Shown here: in pieces, positions 43,257 to 50,400 of the stretch
How positions within the stretch are numbered: the first letter of the stretch is position 1
How the letters are laid out: each line of letters begins with the position of its first letter
NCBI GenBank assembly: GCA_050309795.1
Contig: JBNRMW010000015.1
Span: 1-55,500, forward strand
From: JBNRMW01 sp050309795
Lineage (GTDB): Bacteria; Bacillota_I; Bacilli_A; Erysipelotrichales; Erysipelotrichaceae
Length of the DNA stretch: 55,500 nucleotides
Direction: 5' to 3'
Position numbers and translations under genes: made by a program
The notes under the pieces: model-generated
What the model was told of the DNA's origin: nothing
The model's input: the letters and a program-made list of their open reading frames with translations, nothing else
The model's database searches: none

Positions 43257-43936
43257 TTTATGGCTTGATAATAGCGATGGGTTCTGGTTTCATCGACAAA
43301 CTCAAAGCCAGGGATATGGAGTTTATTTAAATCGTTAATGGACGATATTTGTTGTTGAACGATGGCTCGAGCAGCGATACCGCGAAAACGTTTGCGTAAG
43401 ATGCTGGAGCCTTTTATAAGGTCTAATCGAATTTGTGGATGGTCCAAATAAGACGGTAATAAGCGATGATATTCCATCGAGGACAAATCAATTATGGGTT
43501 TTTCTAAGTGGGATTGAACGATGTCCTGCCAATAGTGATAGAGGTTCATTTCATTAAAAGACTTTGTAAAATCAAGGCGGTAGGGGGCAATCCTATCGGT
43601 TCCTCTGATGAGCCCGTAAAAGGCGTCGCCGATGAGGATGTCTTGTTTAGCTCTTTGTTGTTCGCTTGGTTTTAATGTTGCGTAATCGAACGCTTTATAG
43701 GCATCTCCGTTGAAGAGTTGTAAGGGTTCATATGATTTTGCGGGTTGTTGATAGTATTCATAAACGGTTTTTGCTAATTTTTCAGATATTTGTAATTCGG
43801 TTTGTAGTTGAGCTGGCGAAAAAGATTTAGAGATGGTATAGAGGTGGGTTGTTTGTTGATTGAAAGCAATCTTTAACGGTTGATTACTTGGTTGTTTCAA
43901 GTTTAAGACTTTGGCTGGGGACAAATAAATATTCAT
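43253..43936 (-). CDS. yaaA: YaaA-family (UPF0246) peroxide-stress protein
   Basis: 227 residues from ATG 43936, which overlaps the upstream minus-strand gene's TGA (ATGA). The N-terminus MNIYLSPAKVLN is the family signature, and the blocks FNGDAYKAFD, LSGLYGLIRGTD-type (FYGLIRGTDRIAPYRLDF) and the C-terminal GIAARAIVQQQ are typical. In E. coli YaaA limits DNA damage during peroxide stress. An in-frame ATG six codons earlier is less likely. Ends tail-to-tail (4 nt overlap) with the unknown gene at 42744. Confidence 0.85.
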   Translation of the reverse strand: MNIYLSPAKVLNLKQPSNQPLKIAFNQQTTHLYTISKSFSPAQLQTELQISEKLAKTVYEYYQQPAKSYEPLQLFNGDAYKAFDYATLKPSEQQRAKQDILIGDAFYGLIRGTDRIAPYRLDFTKSFNEMNLYHYWQDIVQSHLEKPIIDLSSMEYHRLLPSYLDHPQIRLDLIKGSSILRKRFRGIAARAIVQQQISSINDLNKLHIPGFEFVDETRTHRYYQAIN

Positions 43937-44292
43937 TTTAAAAGGGCTTCCCATGTTTCTTGTTTGAATCCTATCGCCGCGAACTGGTTGTTTATTAGTA
44001 GTAGGGGGCGTTTAATCAACATGCCATCACGAGCTAAAAGTTCGAAGAGCTCGTCTTCGGTTAATTGGTCAAAGCGTGCAGCTAACTGGAGTTCTTTATA
44101 CGATTTGCCGCTGGTGTTAAAGAAACGTTTTAGGGGTAGTTGGCTTTGACGATGGTATTGTTTGAGTTGTTTTGTTGTTGGTGGTTGTTTTTTAATATCT
44201 TGGTATTGATAGTTGATTTGTTTTTTATTTAAGAGCTGTTCGGCCTTTTTACAGGTTGAGCATGGGGGATAACAGATGAGTTTTACCTTCAT
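43933..44292 (-). CDS. Spx/ArsC-family thioredoxin-fold protein
   Basis: 119 residues from ATG 44292 (AAGGAG upstream). CSTC (CPPCSTCKKAEQLL, residues ~7-20) is the CXXC redox site, and the fold includes KRFFNTSGKSYKELQL and DGMLIKRPLLL, the usual ArsC/Spx signatures. It could be an Spx-type transcriptional regulator or a YffB/ArsC reductase; the RPLL motif without a clear Spx C-terminus leaves this open. Co-transcribed with yaaA. Confidence 0.82.
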   Translation of the reverse strand: MKVKLICYPPCSTCKKAEQLLNKKQINYQYQDIKKQPPTTKQLKQYHRQSQLPLKRFFNTSGKSYKELQLAARFDQLTEDELFELLARDGMLIKRPLLLINNQFAAIGFKQETWEALLK

Positions 44293-44362
44293 GTTTTTTT
44301 CTCCTTGTTTTGTATAGTGTACCATATCCGGATAGGTTCTTGGTTCCCCTGGCTTGGAGCTG

Positions 44363-44371
44363 TGGTATAAT
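44363..44371 (+). promoter_or_regulatory. Extended -10 promoter overlapping the start of the DUF2156 gene
   Basis: TGGTATAAT at 44363-44371 ends two bases before ATG 44373 and 11 bases before ATG 44382. Transcription would begin near 44378, so the mRNA would be nearly leaderless and ATG 44382 would be the first usable start. Confidence 0.6.
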
Positions 44372-44372
44372 T

Positions 44373-45266
44373 ATGGACATTATGGAACCTTTTAAGAAAT
44401 TAACTTTAGATGATATCGAGGTCGTTCGTCCTTTCTTAAAGAATCATCACTTTGAGTTGTGTGACTATACATTAATGGTCAAGATGTTGTGGCGGGAATT
44501 TTATAATATTCATTATTATGTTCTCGAAGATACCTTGATTTTTTTGTTGTCCAATGATGAATATATTTGGTTTGAATATCCACTTGGAGCTAACCCTGAA
44601 AAAGCTTTAGCCTTTTGTAAAGCCTATGCGGATCAGCATCTTGAGCGGCTCGTGTTTGCCAATATTGATGAATCGCAGGTAGATGAAATTAGTCGTTGGA
44701 TTGACGTCAACTATGTGGTTATTTCCGATAAGTGGTTTGATTATATTTACGATTATGAGCTTTTTTCAACGTTGAAGGGAAAGAAGTTGAGCAAGAAGAG
44801 AAACCATGTCAATCGGTTTAAGCGCGAGTATCCAAACTACCGTTTTGAACGGGTAACTGAAGAGAACATCGACGAGGTGATTACTTTTTATCAAGAGTAT
44901 GTTTTGAAACAACCTATTGATGAAGAAATCTATGAAGAATATGAACGCTATGCGGTGTTGGAGTTTTTGAATAATTTTAGTCGTTTTGATGTTGTTGGTG
45001 GGGTTCTCTATGTTGATGATCGAGTCATTGGGATGAGTTTTGGAGAGTTGATAGGAGAGATAGTGTTTGTGCCTATCGAGAAAGCGGATATGAATTATTT
45101 AGGGAGTTATCAAATTCTGGCTAAGAAGTTTGCTGGATTGTTTGAAGATCAAGCCCCGCATCTAATCAACCGGGAAGAAGACATGGGTGATGCTGGTTTA
45201 CGGAAAGCGAAACGGTCGTATTATCCACTGAAAGTGGCCCAAAAATACCTCTTTGTTGGCAAGTAA
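44373..45266 (+). CDS. DUF2156 (phosphatidylglycerol lysyltransferase C-terminal-type) protein
   Basis: About 297 residues (294 if started at ATG 44382). The duplicated GNAT-like fold of DUF2156 is visible: FWFEYPL-type strand (IWFEYPLGANPEKALAF), DKWFDYIYD, GKKLSKKRNHVNRFKREYPNYRFE, and the late EDMGDAGLRKAKRSYYPLKVAQKY. Related domains transfer aminoacyl groups to lipids (MprF) but many members are of unknown role, and the membrane part of MprF is missing here. The start is ambiguous because of the overlapping promoter. Confidence 0.75.
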   Translation: MDIMEPFKKLTLDDIEVVRPFLKNHHFELCDYTLMVKMLWREFYNIHYYVLEDTLIFLLSNDEYIWFEYPLGANPEKALAFCKAYADQHLERLVFANIDESQVDEISRWIDVNYVVISDKWFDYIYDYELFSTLKGKKLSKKRNHVNRFKREYPNYRFERVTEENIDEVITFYQEYVLKQPIDEEIYEEYERYAVLEFLNNFSRFDVVGGVLYVDDRVIGMSFGELIGEIVFVPIEKADMNYLGSYQILAKKFAGLFEDQAPHLINREEDMGDAGLRKAKRSYYPLKVAQKYLFVGK

Positions 45267-45272
45267 GTAATC

Positions 45273-45301
45273 TTGACGCGAGCTTGCCTTTATGGTAATA
45301 T
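45273..45301 (+). promoter_or_regulatory. Promoter of rplK-rplA
   Basis: TTGACG (45273-45278), 17 bp, TAATAT (45296-45301), with TGG before the -10. Predicted start near 45308. Confidence 0.8.
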
Positions 45302-45307
45302 TACAAG

Positions 45308-45390
45308 GCTATCTGCGATAGCGGTGGGAGAGTGGAAGCGAACCACTCGTAAACCACGACACAGTCAATTCAAAAAAAGGAGGAATTATT
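45308..45390 (+). promoter_or_regulatory. Structured leader of rplK-rplA, candidate L1-binding site
   Basis: About 80 nt of leader. GTGG (45324-45327) pairs with CCAC (45354-45357), and inside it GAGTGG (45330-45335) pairs with CCACTC (45343-45348), leaving an asymmetric internal loop (GA / GTAAA). The arrangement GTGGGAG...GTAAACCAC resembles leaders where ribosomal protein L1 binds its own mRNA in place of 23S rRNA and represses translation. Assignment is by resemblance only. AAGGAGG follows for rplK. Confidence 0.6.
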
Positions 45391-45810
45391 GTGAGTAAAA
45401 AAATTGCTAAAGTAACGAAGTTACAATTTATGGCTGGTCAAGCAAGACCAGGTCCAGGTCTAGCAGGTGCGGGAATTAACATGCCGCAATTCTGTAGTGC
45501 GTTCAACGATGCGACGAAAGATCGTATGGGGGATTTGGTTCCTGTCGTCATTACGTCGTATGATGATAAGACCTTTGATTTTAAGCTTAAGACAACCCCA
45601 GCATCCGTTATGCTAAAGAAAGCAGCAGGCATTCAAACGGCTTCCGCAAATCCGAAGACCACGGTTGCTGGAACCATTAGTGAAGCCCAATTACGCGAAA
45701 TTGCGGAGTACAAGATGCCAGACCTTAACGCTAATGATGTTGAGTCCGCGATGAAGATTGTTGCCGGTACCGCAAAAAACATGGGCATTAAGATTGAAGG
45801 TTGGAACTAA
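45391..45810 (+). CDS. rplK: Ribosomal protein L11
   Basis: 139-residue large-subunit protein of the GTPase-associated centre. The GTG start follows AAAGGAGG. The N-terminal domain has KLQFMAGQARPGPGLAGAGINMPQFC and the C-terminal rRNA-binding domain has TTPASVMLKKAAG and GTAKNMGI near the end. The usual PAPPVGPALG motif is changed to ARPGPGLAGAG. Followed by rplA in the standard operon. Confidence 0.96.
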   Translation: MSKKIAKVTKLQFMAGQARPGPGLAGAGINMPQFCSAFNDATKDRMGDLVPVVITSYDDKTFDFKLKTTPASVMLKKAAGIQTASANPKTTVAGTISEAQLREIAEYKMPDLNANDVESAMKIVAGTAKNMGIKIEGWN

Positions 45811-45812
45811 GT

Positions 45813-46502
45813 ATGGCAAAAGTAAGTAAAAATTATCAAGCGGCTAAAGAAAAAGTAGAACACGGAAAGCTCTACGATCTAAAAGAAGCTGTTAGTCTTG
45901 CGAAAGACATTCATTATGTGAAATTTGATTCTTCGGTTGAAGTTTCGTTCCATTTAAACGTTGATCCACGTCATGCGGATCAACAAATTAGAGGAGCGAT
46001 GGTCCTACCTAATGGAACCGGTAAATCTCAGAAGGTTCTTGTGATTACTCAAGGTGAAAAAGTTGATGAAGCAAAAGCTGCGGGTGCTGATTTCGTCGGT
46101 GGTGCAGATATGCTTGAAGAGATCAAGAAAGGGTGGTTTGGATTTGATATAATCGTGGCCACTCCGGATATGATGGGTCAACTTGGACGTCTTGGTAAAG
46201 TCTTAGGTCCAAAAGGTTTGATGCCAAACCCTAAGACGGGAACGGTCACAACCGATTTAACTTCCGCAATTAACGATATTAAAAAAGGGAAGGTTGAATA
46301 CCGCGTGGACAAGGATGGAAACATTAATGTCCAGATTGGTAAAGTTAGCTTTACGGAAGAAGCCTTAGCCGAAAACTTCAAAGCAATCTTTACAACGATT
46401 GCTCGTTCGAGACCTGCAGCAGTTAAAGGAACCTTTATGAAGAAAGTTGTCCTTTCGACGTCGATGGGTCCTGGGATTCGAATTAATCCTGAATTAGTTT
46501 AA
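45813..46502 (+). CDS. rplA: Ribosomal protein L1
   Basis: 229-residue L1-stalk protein and autogenous repressor. SSVEVSFHLNVDPRHADQQIRG, LGRLGKVLGPKGLMPNPKTGTVT (L1 signature) and YRVDKDGNINVQIGKVSF are typical. ATG 45813 is chosen because homologues begin MAKVSKNY; an upstream in-frame TTG at 45801 lies inside rplK. Followed by a terminator; rplJ-rplL are not next, unlike many Bacillota. Confidence 0.96.
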   Translation: MAKVSKNYQAAKEKVEHGKLYDLKEAVSLAKDIHYVKFDSSVEVSFHLNVDPRHADQQIRGAMVLPNGTGKSQKVLVITQGEKVDEAKAAGADFVGGADMLEEIKKGWFGFDIIVATPDMMGQLGRLGKVLGPKGLMPNPKTGTVTTDLTSAINDIKKGKVEYRVDKDGNINVQIGKVSFTEEALAENFKAIFTTIARSRPAAVKGTFMKKVVLSTSMGPGIRINPELV

Positions 46503-46512
46503 ATTTATTATT

Positions 46513-46542
46513 CAAACCTCACTTGATTGTGAGGTTTTTTTG
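46513..46542 (+). terminator. Terminator after rplK-rplA
   Basis: AAACCTCAC/GTGAGGTTT hairpin with a 6-nt loop and a T tail. Confidence 0.93.
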
Positions 46543-46812
46543 TGTTTAAAAGTCCTTTAAATTTTTAAAGTGAATATTTTGTAGTTGAGTTGATTTTGAA
46601 GAATAAGATGATCTACAAGTTCCCATATGAGATTAATAGGTAATCGTTTGATATAAAGTTGGGAAAGTTTGTATTTGATTTGTTTTATCTATTTTTTAAC
46701 GATGTGTTGTCAAATTGTACCAATTATCAAGAAAATCATTGTAAAAATAAATGTACTGAAACTTTAGAATTATTTAGATAAATCTTAATAATATAACAAT
46801 AAGTATCTCAAG
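46543..46812 (+). other. AT-rich spacer with possible minus-strand coding remnant
   Basis: No complete gene. On the minus strand 46688-46557 an open stretch of 43 codons (reading KLSQLYIKRLPINLIWEL...) has a protein-like composition but no start codon or ribosome binding site, and a stop precedes it. It may be the 3' end of a decayed gene. The rest is low-complexity AT-rich sequence. Confidence 0.3.
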
Positions 46813-46971
46813 ATGTTCGAGGAATTAGAATACGTTGATAACTTGAATACGTTAACAAATACCCACACTCCATTACCTGAATCTGGTATGAACGCTATTC
46901 CGTGGTTACTATCATTGTCCATGGTGAGTGCTGGTTTGTATTTAATACTTAAAAAGAAGGAAGGGAATTAG
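46813..46971 (+). pseudogene. Remnant of a sortase-anchored surface protein (LPESG sorting signal)
   Basis: 52-codon ORF from ATG 46813 to TAG. It encodes a C-terminal sorting signal: LPESG (residues 21-25), a hydrophobic span (LLSLSMVSAGLYLIL) and a KKKEGN tail. It closely resembles the end of the large protein at 47438 (LPETG, then LLSLAMVSAGTYLLLRKKK). There is no signal peptide and an in-frame stop lies just upstream (46789), so it looks like the truncated tail of a paralogue. No ribosome binding site is evident. Confidence 0.7.
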
Positions 46972-47003
46972 TTCATAAAGTTAATAACTAATTTGCCCCT
47001 CAC

Positions 47004-47029
47004 AGGAGTACTAGAAAGCACTCCTTTTT
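47004..47029 (+). terminator. Terminator after the sorting-signal remnant
   Basis: AGGAGT(A)CT/AG(C)ACTCCT hairpin with T tail, probably the original terminator of the lost surface-protein gene. Confidence 0.8.
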
Positions 47030-47437
47030 GGTGCGTTTTTTGCAGTAATCTCATTTATGCTTTAAAAATTGCGTCTTCAAACTTCATTTTAAGAACAATA
47101 TTGTTATGTTATAAAAAACGTCTATACGAAAAAACACGATTCGCAAGCAAAAAGGTTAATATGTGAAAATAATAATAAAACCAATCGATGAATCAACACT
47201 TTATAATTTAAAAAAATATTCTTCGATTATTCATAGTTATAGAAAAAAATTCGTGAAAAATCAAAAATAGTATGCATATGAGTTGTAAGCCCTTTTAAAT
47301 AGTGCTATTTTTAAGTTGCTAACAAACACTGTGTTGGCTGTGTTGATTAACCAAAGTGCAAGATGAATTAGCTTTGGTAGGGGGAAAATTTATCTTGTCT
47401 TTCAAACCATTAAGTAATAGAAAGATAAGGGTGAATA
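47030..47437 (+). other. AT-rich upstream region of the surface-protein gene
   Basis: About 400 nt without a convincing gene. It contains a small hairpin AAATAGTGCTATTT (near 47297-47310), an inverted repeat CCAAAG/CTTTGG (near 47350-47377), and TTATCTT (47390-47396) complementary to AAGATAA (47422-47428), whose right arm touches the AAGG ribosome binding site. I could not define a clear promoter. Confidence 0.4.
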
Positions 47438-50400
47438 ATGATGCTTAAATACAAAACCATGAAGAGAATTTTCTCTGTATTCATGATTTTATTATTAATG
47501 GTCACGTCGTTCTATGCCAATAGCTCCGTAAAAGCTATTGAAGAGAACAATGAAGAACCAAAGCAGGAAGTCGCAAATGAAACGGATCCCGTTGAATCTA
47601 GCGATAATACTGATAAAGACTTACCACCAACTACCGGTGACAAGGTTGAAGAAAAACAACCAGAGGTAGTAGTTGAAACAGACACCCAAGAGGAAAAGGG
47701 GGATCCGACCGAAGAAATCCCTGAGGAGTCCGTTCCTATTGAAAAACCAGGGCAACCTGTAATGGGAAATATCGGACCTGAATCAGATGATATAACAAGT
47801 GATGAGATTCCATCTCCACCATTGTTCTATCCGAAGAAACAGTCAACCCCTCAATTTGGAATTCTAAATACGTCAGAACTTCAACCGGGTGAAGCGGAGT
47901 TTTCAAAGAAAGCTGAGTCGATCCCAGGTTTAGTGAACACATGGAAAGTAATAGTTGAAATGTGGGCACGGGATTCACAGAAGACTTCTGACATTGTCTT
48001 AGTCATTGACCGTTCGACGAGTATGTCGGGCAATAAATTAGCAAATGCTAAGACAGCCGCAAAGAATTTTGTCAATAACTTACTCAGTGGTACCTATCCT
48101 AATACAAGGATTGCTTTGGTATCCTTTGGAACTGCACCACAAACACTGTTGAGCGGTAATTTTTACGGGCCATCTGCGGCCAATCGAACGACTTTAAACA
48201 ATGCAATTGATGGCATTTCAATTGGAAGTCAAACACAGTATACACACACCCAAGCTGGGATAAGACAAGCTCAGATTCTTTTAGATGCATCTGTTGCTGA
48301 TGTGAAGAATATTGTGCTTTTGTCGGATGGACAGCCAACCCGTAGTTATGCTTTAAATAATACGGATCAAAATAGTGGAAATTTCCCAAATAGTGGTGAT
48401 CCGAGATACAATTTCAACAATCTAGAAGAAAGTAAGTATAACTACTCTTCTACTGTTGGAAGTGGTGGTAGTTTAACTGCGCAAATTGGAAACTCGAATC
48501 GCTGGTATCACCATGGAAATAGTGCCGAAGGTCAAGCTCTAGTTTCTAAGAACAAAGGATCGATCATTTATACGGTTGCTTTGGAGGCAGGAACAACGGG
48601 CACGCCAATTCTAAATAGGATTGCAAGTCCAGGAAAATCTTATACCGCAACTGCTGGTGATTTAGATACAATCTTCCAGGATATTGCCGGTAATATCTCC
48701 GCGGCGATTTCAAGCGTGAGCGTGGTCGATAATATGGGTCAAGGATTTGAAATTCCTGCACATCGGCTCAGCTCAATTACGACAACCCAAGGAACGGCTA
48801 ATTACAATAGTACGACTAAAGTCATTAATTGGAACCTTGGTGGTGCACTGAATCCAGTCGCTGGAGATTCAACATTACGCTATGCAAAATTAGAGTATAT
48901 TGTTGAAATTACAGATGACATTTTGACTGCTCCTAAATTTGAAAATCCTGTTGGTGGATCACCGTCAACGAATGGTGAATTATATAATACCAATGGTGTT
49001 ACAACAGCAAATTTCACGAATTCAAGTGGAGAACCAGATAGTCATTCATTTGTTTCGCCAAGAGTGAATCCAGTATTCTACAAAGTAGAAAAAGAAGTCC
49101 AAACGGCTTCAGGTGTAGTGATCACTCCGAATAGAGATTTTAATGTTTCCGTAACTGGAACAGGATATTCACGCAATCACGTTTTAAATCCAGCAATATC
49201 TGCCAACACAGGGCTGGTTACATCACTAAGAAATGCCACAGAGTACTCGTTTGTTGAAACAGGCGATTTATCCGCTTATGATGTTCAGTACTTTATTAAT
49301 GGTGTTCTATCGACAGATAAGAAGTTTAATATTGTAAATGACGATACAGACGATGTTTTAATTAAAGTCGTCAATAAAGAAAAAGCACTTGGAAAACTTA
49401 CGATTGAAAAAGTATTTAACAATATTCCAAAAAATAGTCCAGGTGTCCGTTCGATTTTAACCTTTACGTTTAAGATTACTGGTCCAAACGGGTATGAAAA
49501 TGAAATTACCCTCCAACCAGGTGAATCACAAACCATCGAAAATTTAGTCTATGGAACGTATAAGGTTGAAGAATTAAATACCGACGGCTTTGATGTTACG
49601 TACCAACCAACGAATGGTGAAGTAACGCTTAGCATTAACAACCGAACTGGTAAAGTTACGGTGACTAACCGACCAATTCACAGTATCAATGTTACAGCAA
49701 CGAAGATCTGGGAAGGTAATGGTCCCACTCCATATCCAGATGTTTGGTTTAGATTATATAGACACATCGGACAGGGAACTCCTGTTGCTGTTGGTGTTGA
49801 AGACAAACATGTCGTTAGTGGGTCCAATAGCACAACAACCGTAACTTGGGACAATATGCTTGAATACGATGCTGATGGTAATCCTTATGTTTATACTGTA
49901 AGGGAACTTATTCGTCTCGGTGATAGCCCGCAAGATTACGAATGGATTTTTGGTGCTCCGGTAAATTATGTTAAGACCGAGAATGGCTTAACGGTAACCA
50001 ACACCTATCAATCTCCACCAACACCAGGTAACTTAACCTATGTGATGGTTAATAAAGCTTGGGTGAATGTTCCTAATGGAGCCAATCCAGTCGCAACCTT
50101 CGAATTGTTTGATGCAGATCATCCAGCCGTAACGATTGCGACCGCTTCGATTACCTATCCGAATACGACCCATGTTTTCAATGGCATTCCTGCCACAAAG
50201 GATGTGGGTGGCGTAGATGTTAAGATTAATTATCAAGTTCGTGAATTACCAATTACTGGATATACCACATCTCCAATCGTTAAAACTGAAACGACGTTCT
50301 CCGGTGTTAACCGGGTAACTCCAAATAGTTCACTTGATTGGAATTTAGGGTACAATCCATCATTTGTTATTACGAAACCAACCGGAAATCAACCATATAT

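Noticed and set aside
47163..47270. Possible 35-residue peptide starting at GTG 47163
   Set aside because: Low-complexity Lys/Ile/Ser composition in AT-rich sequence, with a weak ribosome binding site and no recognisable motif. Chance is more likely.
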